64,000 bases of DNA, taken from the NCBI GenBank assembly GCA_035235625.1, contig CP141143.1, forward strand, positions 1,346,501-1,410,500. The letters run 5' to 3'. The position numbers and the translations under genes were made by a program. The DNA is from Saururus chinensis. Lineage: Eukaryota > Streptophyta > Magnoliopsida > Piperales > Saururaceae. Below are positions 11,570-24,821 of this stretch, piece by piece (within the stretch, counting starts at the first letter, position 1; every line of letters starts with the position of its first letter). A model generated the notes under the pieces. The model was not told where the DNA came from and searched no databases. It was given only the letters and a program-made list of their open reading frames with translations.

Positions 11570-14114
11570 CCCAAACCAAGAAAAGATATCTGAACAATGC
11601 TGAGGTAGTAGGTATTCAAAACCCACCCCTTTTGAAGAAATTCGAAACCCACCCCTTCGTCCTGCGATAACACAGGGATAGGGATATTCCACGACAAAAA
11701 TACTTACAAAAATTCATACAAAGTGACTTCACAAATAAGCCCCACACATAGCTTACATGGGTTCACTTATCTATACTAATCAAAACTTATCTCTGAGTTA
11801 TTAATGTAAAAATATTATTTTCCATAACATAATGGGCCATGTCTTGAACAAATTCTGTATAGAGAAATTATCTTCCATAATTAAAGGGCCAGGAACCTGC
11901 CCTTCTTCTTCCTTCGTCGCACATGTAAGTACTCTTAGAAGGTCGATATAATAGACTCGTATCACCTCCTTTTGGCTATCTAAAGATAAATGCTCCCTCT
12001 CCCCAACGCTTTCCACGGGCTCAGTTTGCAGTGATGTCACTTCTTCCTTTTGGCTAACGCACACTCTTACGTTAGTTCAACCTCCAACCTCGCGGCCTAT
12101 TCCGAAAGCTTTGAGAGCTCTGTTTTTTTCTCCATGCGCATGCCGTGACAGCATATTATAAGGGCAAGGGCGGTGCACGCAGCACCACGATCAAAAGCAA
12201 CAGAAAGAACAACTAAAGGTGGGCCTAGTTCGCAGTCCAACCACCCTCTCTTCACTTCCTTTTGCTCGTTAGTTGGTCTCACACCCGCTCAGAAATAGGA
12301 TTCTTAGAAGGTAGACTTCCACATTTTTGTGCCTTCCAAGATAATTTAGTCATTAGATGTCCAGCTTTAGTGCTCTGTTTTGCTTCTGCCACAGTGTACA
12401 GAGTAATGGTGACAAATATCATTTTCTCAGAGGATATGCCTTGTTTTATTTCCAATTCTGAGCCTGGCATTCGTGCCTTTTTTCCCAACCGAAAAGAAGC
12501 ATATCCTTGAACCAACTGGACGTTGTTTCTACCATTTTTATAACTATACTTTTCAATTGCCTTTTGACTTGATGAATACTTCGTGGAAAAACAGACACTT
12601 CATGTGAGGCCCATTCGCGAGCGAGACAGAATTACTAATTAGGTGACAACATGGAGGACCGCAATACCCATGGCATTCAATGCCACTCTGAAGTTCACTC
12701 AATTTTGGTAAGTGCAACCAAATTGTTAGGTCGAAGTTCAATCACCACCACCTAAGTTGCCCACACAAGCCCGCGCTTAATGTTATGGATCTTTTCATTT
12801 ATAATACTCCCTTCATCTCATGTGCTGTCCATATTCGATAAAAAAATATATCAAGAATATATTGGAGATGCGGTTTTGAAAAGCGTCAAGCATCCAAGTT
12901 GTATATGTCCGTCTAGTTTCGTCTTCAGAATTTTTCTCCTTTTTTTTTTGGTACGTCATTTATTTAAACTACTTGTAAGAGAAACAAAAAGATGAGTTAA
13001 ATGCGAAAGTTCATTAAGTTTGAAGACATTCAGAAATGTACACACAGCACATGATTACACCGAATTGTTGAATACGGAAGAGAAGTCGAAATCTAAGGTG
13101 GTCAATCAGTCAGTAATTATAATTTGTCCGCAATATTCTTGAAAGGCTCAAAGGCTGAAAAGTGACTGAAACTCGAAAGCTATGTAGCCGGTACATCTTC
13201 AAGAAAAGTTTCGGGATTCAGCAACAATAGGTTGTAAAACGCTGGTAAACAAACGTCATCTATGTTTTTTTACGTATCCTTTGCACATTATAATAAAGGA
13301 TATAATTAGTTATGACCGTAAAGACTCAATAGAGGAAATGGGATATCTGTTGAACCACAAACTTACAAGACAACGAAACTTCCGTGAGAAAGTAATCAGA
13401 CCACAAACACATTAAGAACAAACTCCATACCCCTTTTATTTTTGGACTTGTAACATGGTATATAGCTGCATAGTATGATCCCCACATGGTCCCAGTAATT
13501 AAGTACCATGTTAAGACCGTAACAGAATATGGTCATGAAAATATTTTCTTAGTACTTATTCATGATTTATTTTCAGTAAGTATTTTTTAATTTATTTTGC
13601 TGAGCTGGTTATATAAATAATCAATGTTATGTGGGTGTCGTCCTCTCCTATATAGGAGGACAATAAAAAATTAACTTCCAAGGCGGATGTTAGTTGTTAG
13701 CACTAATTAAACTGGTGGACTACTTTGCGGCCTTGGCTCTGCCTGCCATATATTATCTGCCATATGGCCTGCTAAATGTGCCTCGATCTCAGCTCTTATT
13801 CTTAATATCTTTATGTTTATTTTGGCTACCCCGATTTGAATTTCGGCGAATTATTTGCCTCTAATGACATTGATTACATGGATTAAGATGTCCATAAAAT
13901 AGAGCGTTGAAAAAGAGAATAAGCAGTACTACTACAAATATTGCACATAAGTCTTTAGAAACTTTAGAAAAGCAAGTGAAGAGAAGTCATCACTCTCTTG
14001 CAGTACATAAGCCTGCAGAAAGGAAGCATAACAAATAGTGCAGGTTAACTTCAGACAGCTATGGTACTGTACAAATGTACAGTAATAGTCCCTACTACCA
14101 GCCCTAGGAGCTCT
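11570..14114. other. Intergenic, no gene recognised
   Basis: About 2.5 kb downstream of the polygalacturonase gene. The ORFs here are short, overlap on both strands and carry no motif I recognise. A transposon remnant is possible, but I see no terminal repeats. Confidence 0.55.
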
Positions 14115-16973
14115 CTAGCAAATAGATGCCGCATGAGACCTACGGGTCTGCGTCTTCAACATGTCGCCACCACTCTGCAAGCAGTTGATGCTGGATGGCA
14201 CAAGGGGAGCATGTGACTCTCCGTAGGTGTTCCAACAAAGGGCTTCCTGGAATCTCCTTGAGGTGGGAGAAGGGGACAACTGGATGTCGATGAGGTGCAC
14301 GTCGGTGCATGGAGAAGTATCACTACATGCAAGATGGATGGGCTGCACCGAATATGTTCCAATCACCTGGTTGTACTTAACTCCGGAGATTTCGACTGCC
14401 CTGGTCTGGTTCTTGCAGTTTTTCCTCTCACAGTAGTACTGGTCTATCATGATCGGAAACTTCACATCAGATACTTGAATGCTCGAAAATGTTACATTTT
14501 TCACCGACCCAGCTCCTCCCTACAGATATCGAAGGGAAAAAAAACGTCAGTTCCTTTGGCATTCCAGCTTTTGGAATGGCTGCCATCCAACAATGATTCG
14601 AACCTGCCATGTTTTGATTCTAACTCCTGAGAGAGTATTCTGTACAATAATGTTCTCCACGGTGACGTTCGAGACACATGCAACGCTGTTATCTTTCCCG
14701 AGACTTCCCAGACTGCGAAGATAGAGAATATCAAGAGCGTGTTGGTAAATGCTAAAACTAAAGACGGCCAGAAATTAAGAAGTATGAAAAGAAAAAGGCA
14801 TGCGAACCAGCTTGATCAGGTACCTGATCCCGTGACCTGGACCGCAGTTGATGTGATGGAGATGCAAGTTGGAGCATCCTGTTTGTATGGAGACACAATC
14901 ATCTCCTGGAGAAGGGAGAATTCAAACAGATGACCATAAATCGATAGCGCTTGGTCTAACTGAAACAGTACTACTACCAAGTGCTGATGCGTTTGAGACG
15001 CATTCATTTGATAATAAGAAATTCTAAGATCATCAAGTAGCCCCTCTTAAGGACGGCCTTGATCTTGATAGTGAAGCAATATGGCATCTCTTACGAATTG
15101 AACCCTTAACGAAAATATTTTCGTGCATATATATTTGGACGCGTCTAGCCTGACGAGATCCATCACCAGCTTCCGTCACCATGGGACCCTTAACGTGGTA
15201 CATAGAGGCGAATACGTACAACCTTTACGTACTACGTTAAGAATCTATATATTTACCACGTTAAGAGCCCCATGTAAATATGGTCACGGATACTCATCAT
15301 GGAGCCTGTCGGGAAAATATATTTGTACATGGATTTACTATTTGTAAGTGGGTGGGTTGTGACTTGCATAAAATACTGATCTGCATGGCATGAAATACTG
15401 AGCTGCATGAGCATTTTACTTACGCTAAGCCACTAAAAAGTATGAATATATCATGATAGTTCTCTCACCACATCCAATGTCTGAGTGCTGGATTTCGACA
15501 TCTCGAGTGTTCTGAAGGTGGATACCGTCAGTGTTGGGGCTGTTTTCTGGCGAAGAAATTGTGATGTTATCAACCTTGACCCCTTGACAATCATCAAATT
15601 TCAGATGGCACTGAGGACTATTCACGATCGCAATGTCCTGAACAGACACGTTGTTGCTTCCATAGAACCTCATGGCCTACATTAATTTAGGGTTAAGCTT
15701 ATAGGTGGGCTGCTTAAAGCGAGTCTATAATTTTCTGCAAACAAAAGCATAACTTTTTATGAGAATGAGATAAGGAATCTTACAGTGGGTTTTAGGCCAG
15801 ATGTGTATCCCATTATTTTCTGCACGGCATTGTTTGAAGAATATTAGCTGTTTCATTCATACAAAACACCACAGAATGCCAGAAAAGTCATAAAAAAACG
15901 CCGTCATATTCCAGAAAGTGATCACCTGTAGGTGGTGGTCCTGGGAGATACTCCACCAAGCTGAACCTTGTCCATCAACAGTTCCACTTCCTCTAATGAT
16001 GAAGTCTTGAAGCCGTTTGAAATTTATCCACTGAAGAAAACTGGATTTGGGCCAGGAAGAAAGATTTGGTGGAGCTAATAACGACCCATCAATCTGTTAT
16101 GATCAGGGTGATGATTAGTTCAGATAAGCTTGACATGAACTAATTCGGTGCTAAATGTATCGGTTATCCAGACTCCAAAAGTGACTGATAATAAAACGAG
16201 ATAGAGTGTGGAGTTCGAGCATGGCCCTTCTCTTCTGTCGGCGTTGTAGTGAATACATCTTCGCCATTTTTGACTTGACGTACTTCTAAGTAATTAAGTA
16301 GTCTAAACAATGGAACGCAGATATGGAGAGGGCGAGATAAATTGATTGCGGACCTGAAGAACAAGTCCGGGCATGCAAGGCCCCTGAAGTGTTATCGGCT
16401 TAACAAGGAACTTAAATTCTGATGGGATTTCGATGGTTGCCCCAGATACTCCGCAGGCAGCTTTCCATGCTGCGTCAAGTGCCTGTGTATTTGCAGATTA
16501 AAAAACTAGCTTAGTACTTGTAGCATTTAGGTATATTTCTTCGAAATTAAAAGAAAAATATATGCTGCAGTAAAAGCAGTGTTTTACGGTGTAATCAAGA
16601 ACAAATTGTACGCAAGTATATACACATAGAGCCATCATATATGACGTATGTAAATGGTATTCACCTTGGAATCATCAGAAACGCCGTCGCCCTTAGCTCC
16701 GAAGGCCAAAACATCGAAAATTCTAGAATGTGGCTCATAGGGACCACCGGAAGGAGCTGGAGCCGGGGCTGGGGTTGAGGCATGATGAGCTGGGTGACCG
16801 GGTGAGCTTTTGCCGTTTTGACTCCCCCTACTCTTCTTCTGGTTCTTGTGGTCTCTGCTCTTTCCTTGGTGATGACTCGTCCTGGCATCCACCAAAGACG
16901 CCAGGCATGCAACTGCAATGACTAGTGTAGCGACCAGAATAAAGAGGAGGCGGAGATTTGTGCTCTTCTTCAT
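14115..16973 (-). CDS. Polygalacturonase, GH28 family, secreted
   Basis: Hydrolyses alpha-1,4-galacturonan (pectin) in the cell wall. Eight minus-strand exons with matching phases: 16665-16973, 16354-16482, 15926-16093, 15784-15819, 15469-15676, 14824-14905, 14604-14712 and 14115-14519, giving 481 residues. Residues 1-30 form a signal peptide (LLFILVATLVIAVACLASLV), and 31-80 a His/Ser/Lys then Ala/Pro-rich linker. The catalytic parallel beta-helix begins at about residue 85 (FDVLAFGAKGDGVSDDSK). All GH28 signatures are present: NTDGIH (Asp264), GDDC (Asp285, Asp286), GHGIS (His308) and RIKTW (Arg342, Lys344), so the enzyme looks active. The 36-base exon keeps frame and joins to AMRFYGS. Length and linker fit the plant group with a long hydrophilic N-terminus. 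The product name is firm; endo- versus exo-action cannot be told. Confidence 0.95.
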
Positions 16974-17114
16974 CTCGGCAGAAAAAAAGGACCACTTCTG
17001 GCTGAGGCAGAGAGGGAGTGCTGGTAGAGCCCTTAGTCTCGAGCAGTCTCAGTACTGTCAGTCACTAATACTCGGGTGGTTCTCCTTTCGAACAGAAGAA
17101 GGTGGTTACAGACA

Positions 17115-17124
17115 GTTTATATAG
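17115..17124 (-). promoter_or_regulatory. TATA box of the polygalacturonase gene
   Basis: The minus strand reads CTATATAAAC about 145 bp upstream of the start codon at 16973. That leaves a 5' UTR of about 110 bases, normal for a plant gene. Inference from position and sequence only. Confidence 0.6.
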
Positions 17125-18703
17125 TTACCAGCCGTGTGAATGGCCCACTCGTACACCCAAAATTGCATCTATGCCCTTTTGTCTCGACGGTTTGGACGTT
17201 TCTGAGCGTGTGAGGGGATATGCGTTGAGCAGGAAACGTCAAACAGAACTCAAGGGCCGGTTATGCGAGTAACATTGCCGTTCAGTTCTGTTTAACGTTT
17301 TCTGGATGAGATTTCACTCATTTTCTTCTGGGCGGGGATTCGTTAATTTACTCATTGTCGTCGTCGAACACTCATCGTCGACAATTAGTTGTAATATTCA
17401 TTTCATTTCCACTTGTTTCATTATTAAGTTGGTTGAATTAATCGAACTTAATAATGAAACATCAACTTTTAGTTCAATTTAAATCCAACTTCATATCATG
17501 AAAACTTCAATTGTCGTCTTCTTCTTTAAGTTGAAAGTCTAACTAAAATAAATATGTGAAAAATATTATCTAGACCGCCTATTATGATTAGATTGCACGA
17601 CAAATAGACGTGTAGAAGGGAATAATATGGGAACTGTTGAATTTGTTCCCAAATTTCTCTGTCACCATCGAGCCTTATTCATAAAAACTGGTTAGGCTAG
17701 ACAGTCCACGAAGGTTGGACATTACTATGAAGTCAAACGCTAGGGAACATATGCCACTGCATGAAATAGAACACTAAATGGCATGCACTTTTGCGGTTTT
17801 GCCACATTGTTTCCATGTAGCGGGCCGGATTTCAGTTGATAAGGTCACAAAAGTGAAAATCTAGCTAACTGGCCGGATTTATATATCATTTATCATTTTG
17901 CGGGGCACACCAAATCAATGAAGGGTGGCGATCAGTCTGTCAAGAAGCCCGTATATGAGGTACACACTAAAGCCCATACAGTAAGAAGCACTTTAATTTC
18001 TTCGAACAAACTCAGAAACGCCAAACAAAACATATTACGTTTTGAAGCTCCTGGTGGAGATGCATGATCGGCATGAAGCAAAATTGGCCAAGCACGCACT
18101 CACTAGTCACTTGGGTACAGTAAAGTCCATTCATCTGACAACAACAAAAACGAAACTCGAATCCGTGATTGATCACGATGTTGCAGCCTGCTTTCTTTTT
18201 TCTTGAAAACAAATCCGGACTGACATCAATTTTTGTTGTTTTCCAAATAACTGCAGTTGCAAATGCAAAAAAGGTGTTGGCACGACCTTTATCAGGTGGT
18301 TCAAATATAAATGCTTTCTGCTTTCCATATTATAAATTGTCTAAATTGGAAATCAGAAATAAATTCATTTTTAGTTCAGGCAATTAATTTGAGATAGCTA
18401 GAAGTAGTAAAATGCATGTAGCATCTTCTGTCGTTGGTGGTAGCGATGAAGAACTTTTGTTTCTCATTTTTATATACACAACCGTGCTAGTGATTCAATT
18501 CGATTTTGCTAAGGTTTGGCTGCGGACCCGACTGTTGGACCGGCCGTTGGTACCACATTCTTGTTGTTGCCTATTGTTTGCTTTTGATACCTGAAAACTT
18601 TACTTTGTTATTAGCTAGGAGAGTCCTTTATGATACAACAGGTAAATGGCAACGCAAATCCAACGGTGGCATTCCACTCCTGTCTTAAGAGTTTCATTCC
18701 CCA
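17125..18703. other. Intergenic upstream of polygalacturonase, with a perfect 16-bp inverted repeat
   Basis: No gene is recognised. The one clear structure is a perfect inverted repeat: GTTTCATTATTAAGTT at 17415-17430 and its complement at 17445-17460, around a 14-base loop. Promoter elements for the polygalacturonase may lie nearest 17130. Confidence 0.6.
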
Positions 18704-18801
18704 ACTACATGCCGCAGTCATTAAAATAGCCCTAATTAAAACATGTAATAGTACTACATGCCGCAGTCATTAAAATAGCCCTAATTAAAACATGTAATAG
18801 T
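18704..18801. repeat. Tandem duplication, 49-bp unit, two copies
   Basis: The segment starting CTACATGCCGCAGTCATTAA and ending AAAACATGTAATAGTA occurs twice back to back, apparently without differences, pointing to a recent slip or unequal exchange. Confidence 0.93.
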
Positions 18802-21536
18802 ACTAAACGAGAACCAAGGCTCGCGCGAGAGAGACAGTCGAGTCTAATTCAATAGTTAGGGCGAGGAAAAAAAGGTTAAAGCGTTCCATCCGTTTGGACC
18901 CGGAATTGGGGAGAAATTATTGAGTGTGCATCGTATACCTTGTTAGTTGTTACAGGTACGAAGCTTTGCCTAGCATTTGTACTCGTAATGGCCTGACTAC
19001 ACTGCGCAGCCAACAACCACTCTCTTCCCTTCTCACTCGTATGTACAAGGAAAAATAAGTAAAACAACCACAAAGCAACACAATCAACCTGGTGCAAGGG
19101 TCTTCGCCCAAGCTATGTAAATCAATCTACTGAAATACACAAGTAAGGAGAGGGCAGGGTTGAACAACTAGGCTGAGAACTCTCTCTTTTCTTCCTCCCT
19201 GTTTCGTTGTGCAGGAAAATCAAATTATTCTCCTACCTTGGCCGCCCCAACCATTCCCTTAAATAGACTCAGCCATAGGCTGGCCGTCCTAGTGTCATTA
19301 AAAGTACAAAACCCACCCAATACAAGAGTCCTCACCCTGTCCAACTCTTAGCCCAAAGCCAATCCGCTCCAGCATAATTTAGGAGTCTTCAAAAGTCTGT
19401 CTTCCACTAGAAGTCCATCGCCATGCTACCTCCAAGAGTCAGCCCATCTGAGGAAACCAGCCACTCCAACTCTCATCCGTCCTACGAGTGTGACCAGCCT
19501 GCCTGTGCGAGTCCTGTCCGTACTAGGAACCTGCTGCCCGGTCTCCTACTCCAACTAGAAGTGCAGCCAGTTAGCATAAGTTGAATCCTATCTACCTTAG
19601 GAGTCCTCCCTTAAGTCCAAACAACGCCCAGTTTCGCCGATAGAGTCCCGCCCGCGCAAGGACTCCTACCCAGCCTACTCTGCAAGGCAAGTAGCTCGTC
19701 CGGAACATCACATGCGCTGTCCCAGCATCCGTTCATGCCCAAGGGACTGCCTAGGCTGTCCGCTGCATAGCAAAACTTAGCTATCCGCTGCCAAGTATGG
19801 GGGTAGCCGCTCCCTTTCCGCATTCGACAAGTTAAGGGGCTAACACTAGCTATGTATTTCACCATTCACAAAATGACTCATTAGCATATAACCACTTGCT
19901 GCTATGAATTAATTCATGATCTTACTGTAAGCCTGTAACAACGTTATTTGGTTCCTCTCTTTTTAGGCAGTTGGAAGATAGTCAAAATTATCTTCTTTGA
20001 GCTACAAAGCCTTCTAAATCTAATAATTTAGCATTGGCTAAAGCAACATCAGTACTTGTTGGGCAATGATATGGGTTTGGCCATATTAGTCCAATATTTG
20101 TGTTGTATTGGCTTGTGTCAGCGGGTGCAAGAACACAAGTCTAAGGAATGTGTGTGTGGTTTTATAGCCCTTTACCCATTGTGGTGCACGTCTTGTAGGC
20201 CACAGTCATACTTGCAAACACATGTACTTATATATAGTTACACTTGTATATAGTTACATATTTATAGGCATGTATCCATGCATACACCCCTCCCCATGTG
20301 GGGTGTGTTAGGCCTTTGTGGGCTTAATGAGATTGAATGAGATACCATAGTGAAAACCAATGAGGAATATTTGTATGTGGACCTAGGTATCTTAGCCCAA
20401 GTAGGAAGAAGAGACATCAAGCCTATCTATCATTAGAGCTCTAACCACCCCACTAATCTCGTTACACCTAACTTGTCTCCCCAGATGTTGCATCTTCCCC
20501 CTGAGTTGCGATCATGCCTGTATCCCTTGCTTTCTCTGTTGCCACCAAAGAGGGTTGCCGCCCTCTCCTCTCTCACCTTGGGAAGCATGCTGCTAGGACT
20601 AGTGTTGCATGCAACTTGGAGACTTGGACAAGCAACGACTAGTACACACTGTGAGGAGAGGTTTTGTAGGATAATCACTCCTCAATTCCATGCAACTAGG
20701 CATGTGGTGATCATATTTCGTAATTACTTCAAACACAAGGTCTTTTCCCTAATTAAATAATTTTATAATTAATAAAAAAATCTTCCCAAAGCTACAAATC
20801 GTTATAACTCTTGGCAAATGGGCCATCTACTTGCCAAAACTGTAGTAAACTGCAGCTCTGGCTAGCTCTTCTCTTATAAAAAAAAGGGTGTATTTTTACC
20901 ATTAATGTCTTAATCCATATCTATTTACGAATTGTTTGGATATGAAATTATTAAAAAATAAAATTGAAATATTTTGAAATTAATTTAGTCGATTCAGCAT
21001 ATAATCGAAACTAGGGTTGGTAACAAAATAAATTTGGATGGAACCTCTAACTCATTTTTTGAAAGTTTTAATGACCGTAAAATTTTCTCTCAAGCACATA
21101 TTTAAGTGTTCTTAGTACCATTGTGCTTGAATTGATGAGTTCTTTCAAACAAGACCTAACAAGACCTAACATGGGTATGTTATACCGAACTTTTAAACTA
21201 GGGCCTGCCTATATGTCATGCTTTTCTAGCCTCATATCAATATGAAGGATAGTTAGAAAATGGTAGAATCCATAATTAGATCTATATGAGGAATAATAAT
21301 TAGAAAATAGTGGAATCCATAATTCTAAAATAGGGGCTAGGAGCCAGAATCAATAGAATCATCTCGAGGAGATTTAGTGTTTCCATCAAAACTAGCTTTG
21401 AATCTCACTTCTATTGGAATTTTTTATTCCGAGTAACTTCTTCATCGAACCTTAATTTCATTGAATCAAGATAGAATTGTGGTAGAATCCCTAGAATCAG
21501 AGGAGAATTCCACACCCAAATAGCCCCTTCAATAAT
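18802..21536. other. Gene-poor repeat-like region
   Basis: No coding gene is recognised. 19120-19870 is C-rich with recurring short GAGTC-type words and looks like part of an LTR or other repeat. A segment at about 19848-19890 (GTATTTCACCATT..) recurs near 26200. TGTTGGGCAATGATATGGG at about 20057 resembles the start of a Copia-type LTR, but I found no matching end or target duplication, so it is not called. Confidence 0.45.
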
Positions 21537-21538
21537 TA

Positions 21539-21807
21539 CTCCATCTATACTAAATTAATGGCTCTATGTGGCAAAAAAGTTTATTCCATATTAATAGCTC
21601 TATTTTGTTCAATTTAAGTGCTTAGGTACTTAAAAAAATATCATAGGCTTATTTTCCTTTCTCTTATATTTGGGTTTCACCATTCAATAAAAATTACTAT
21701 TTTTTAAATAGCATAAGCTTATTTTCCTTTCTCTTATATTTGGGTTTCACCGTTCAATAAAAATTACTATTTTTTCAAATGTAGCTATTAATGTGGGACG
21801 GATGGAG
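21539..21807. mobile_element. Stowaway-like MITE
   Basis: Ends are CTCCATCTATACTAAATTAAT and, on the reverse strand, CTCCATCCGTCCCACATTAAT, the usual Stowaway (Tc1/mariner) terminal pattern, flanked by TA at 21537-21538 and 21808-21809. Length is 269 bp with no coding capacity. It contains an internal direct duplication with a 70-bp period (21650-21719 and 21720 on). Confidence 0.8.
21650..21779. repeat. 70-bp tandem duplication inside the Stowaway-like MITE
   Basis: The segment beginning ATTTTCCTTTCTCTTATATT starts at 21651 and again at 21721, with only a few differences over about 60 bases. Confidence 0.9.
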
Positions 21808-23710
21808 TATATGCTAATTGCTATGTGGAATTGATTAATTACTCATTATATTATATGATTTGCTTATTGTTTATAAGGAACATTATTTGAAAGTAGAAAA
21901 GTCTTAAATTGTCATCTCTACCAGACGAGCTCTAATACCTGAGAATTTTCTAAATTTTCTATACTTGGCTATGTAGAAATAAGTGAGTTCGACTTTTAGA
22001 TTTTTTTGGTATAATAACCTCCTCTATATATGGAGTTTTGATTTTATTGTTGAATAATAGACATAAAGAAATTCATAGATCTTCTAAGAGTGCGCAAATC
22101 GAAGCTTGCATGAAGACATTATGATAGATGAAAGATCAAGAAAGTTTTGGAGTACATGTGAAAAATAGTAAATTTCACATCTGGTCATTTTAAGTGCAAT
22201 AACTTATTTTGTGGGTCAAATTTAAGTGTAAAACTTTAAATATATAAACTAGATAGATAACTTCGAAACACATCTAAGAATGCATAATACATAAATCAGA
22301 GTTTGGGTGAAGGAATGATTGTTTGAAGTTGTGCCTTAGGTATTGTCATTTGTAGACACTTGCTGACTTGACCCTTTGTCATTCTTAAGTTATAATATGT
22401 ACTATAAGATGATTTTTTATCTAAAATTTTGAGATTTAAAAATAGACAAAAATATCTTCGCAATGCCAATAAGAATGCCTTAATTGGAGTTCGTATGAGG
22501 AAGTTATGGTTGTTCGAAGTTGAGACTTAGTATAGTCAGAAGTTAGAGTCGGCGAGTTCATAAACGCATCGATGACCTTACTAATGGTTTAGGCAGTTTT
22601 ATAGTTTCACTCAAAAACTACCTAGATTGACGGTTTTAAACCAGAATTGTGTCTCATTTCCCTTATAAGTGACTTTTATGGCCTTTAGGCTTCATTTCTT
22701 GTAGAAAAACCTCTCCAAATGAAAAAAGAGAAAATCAAGGACTCTCCAAATTGAGAGAACTCAAGATATGAAGTATATTTATGCGGGAATAGGTTGGCAT
22801 TACTCATGATCAGGGAGGATTTTAACATCGTGAAATAGGCTGGATTGTTAGCCTTGTATTGTGATTTAACATAGAATATGCATGTATAATTTGAATTATG
22901 AAATCATTGGATATAAAAACATGAAAATAGATTCTTTGTGAATTTTTGTTATGGTGATGTTAAGAAAACATGATTTTATGTTGGATTGCAAACCTTGATT
23001 TATATGCTTTAGTTTTGAAGTGGTAGTATGAGATATGTTTTGATTACTTGCATGATATAAAAGCATATAAAGGATAATTTTTAAGATTTTGTCATGATTA
23101 TGTTATGATATTATATTTTTTTCATGTTAAATGATCAATTGATATTAAGAATCAATATTTCTCATTATAAGAATGTTATGTGTTTGAAGGATTATGATAT
23201 GCTATGATGTGGAGTAATTTTGGGAAATTAGGACAGTTTCTATTATTTCTTCCCGACTGTTGGCATGTCCATCGACACTTCGATGATGTCGTTGATGTCA
23301 CGGAGGAAATGATAATACTACTATTGATGTGCATCGACATGTTGGTGAGTCACTGATGGGTCATCGGCAGTGAGGTCAATTTGTCAGTGAGGCATCTATG
23401 AGAATGATTGTTCTTGTTATGCCACTGTTAGCAAAGGTTCAATGCATTGATTAGTTACTAATGGTCATTAGTGACTTAGCCGACAATGTTGATGAGTCCA
23501 TTGATAACAAGTTGGTTTTGGGTGATGAGCATCAACACGTCGATGTGTAATCGACGAGTCACCAGTAGTGAGGTTGATGCATTGGTGATGTGTTGTTGAG
23601 TTACCGATGGTCACTTTGTTGAAATGTCGACGAGACCACTAGTCAATTTTGGGTATTTTTGCAAGAATAGCTATGAATGTTAGGCTATTGTTATAAAAAA
23701 ATAATATGTT

Positions 23711-23833
23711 ATTTAATACATGAATTGTAATTATATGTGATGATGTGATATATTTAATACATGAATTACAATTATATGTGATGATGTGATATATTTAATA
23801 CATGAATTATAATTATATATGTTATAAAAAGTA
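23711..23833. repeat. Minisatellite, 41-bp unit, three copies
   Basis: ATTTAATACATGAATT begins at 23711, 23752 and 23793, followed by variants of TATATGTGATGATGTGATAT. The third copy is partial and more diverged. Confidence 0.9.
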
Positions 23834-24360
23834 ATAACATATTGAGTTACGCGTTGTATTGGATCGCACTTAAAGACTAATGTCTTTTGGCATCTTAGGT
23901 TGGAGGAACCCTCAATACCTTGGCTCCTCAAGTGAGTCATTAGCTATTTAGATGGAAAGGGTTTGGTATAAAAAAAGGACTAAAGTCTTTTAACTCTCTA
24001 AAAATGATAGTTATGTAGAATCGCTTCCCTAGCCCGGGAGTCATATTCGAATGGAATAGAGCATTAAAAAATGGTTGATCTTATACAATACAATATAGAA
24101 GGTTTCAATAATAATGAAAGTTAGAATCTCAGCACTAATGTCCATGAGTCCTAGTGAGCATTTACTTCATAGCATGGATGAGGTGAGGTGGACTTTAGAA
24201 AATTGAGGTCGTAATATGATGACTCAATATTTAGTAGCGGAGCTCTTAAATGAGGTCATAGTATCATAGAGAACCTTATGACTTATACTTATAAAATAAA
24301 AGACTCAATAACTATGGTCACACTATAATTGTGAAATCATGTGAAATTTATTTTTAAATG

Positions 24361-24438
24361 TTATGTTTATTCTACTTATGTATTGTGGTATTGATGATGT
24401 TATGTTTATTCTACTTATGTGTTGTAGTATTGATGTGT
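24361..24438. repeat. Tandem duplication, 39-bp unit
   Basis: TTATGTTTATTCTACTTATG begins at 24361 and at 24400. The copies differ at about three positions. Confidence 0.9.
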
Positions 24439-24821
24439 TCTATTGAATATAGTAGATGATTATTGTATGATGATGTAGCATAATCATGTTACTTTAGGGC
24501 TTTGGATGTGCCGTAAAGATGATGTTTTCTAAGCCATTTGGAATGCCTAATATTTTCTTACTTAAAGGTAGATAATTTTAGGCATGTGAGTACCAATTTA
24601 TGGTAATTACATATATTAAGATATTTAGACATATACTCAAGTAAGACCCTATGTAATTAAATATATAATTTAACTTGGATTATTAATGACTCTAATTTAG
24701 TACACATATATTCAAAAAATGATTGGCTCATACCCTGAAATAATTTATTAATATTTTAAAAAAAATTATTTATTTTTATTATTTTATTTATAAAAATAAA
24801 TTTAAATTTTTTAGGGTGTGA

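Larger units (their letters stand above)
21810..24821 (+). repeat. AT-rich LTR-like sequence with minisatellites
   Basis: About 3 kb without coding capacity, ending in GGGTGTGACA at about 24812-24821. Many plant Ty3/gypsy LTRs end this way; the block at 48.4-53.6 kb ends GGGGCGTGACA. It contains loosely repeated CATCGAC/GTCGATG-rich sequence with a period near 206 bp (around 23317 and 23523) and the two minisatellites listed separately. The left edge and target duplication were not found, so this is a probable old LTR or derivative only. Confidence 0.4.

Noticed and set aside
20057..20760. Possible Copia-type LTR starting TGTTGGGCAATG
   Set aside because: No CA end with a matching 5-bp duplication and no internal domains found.
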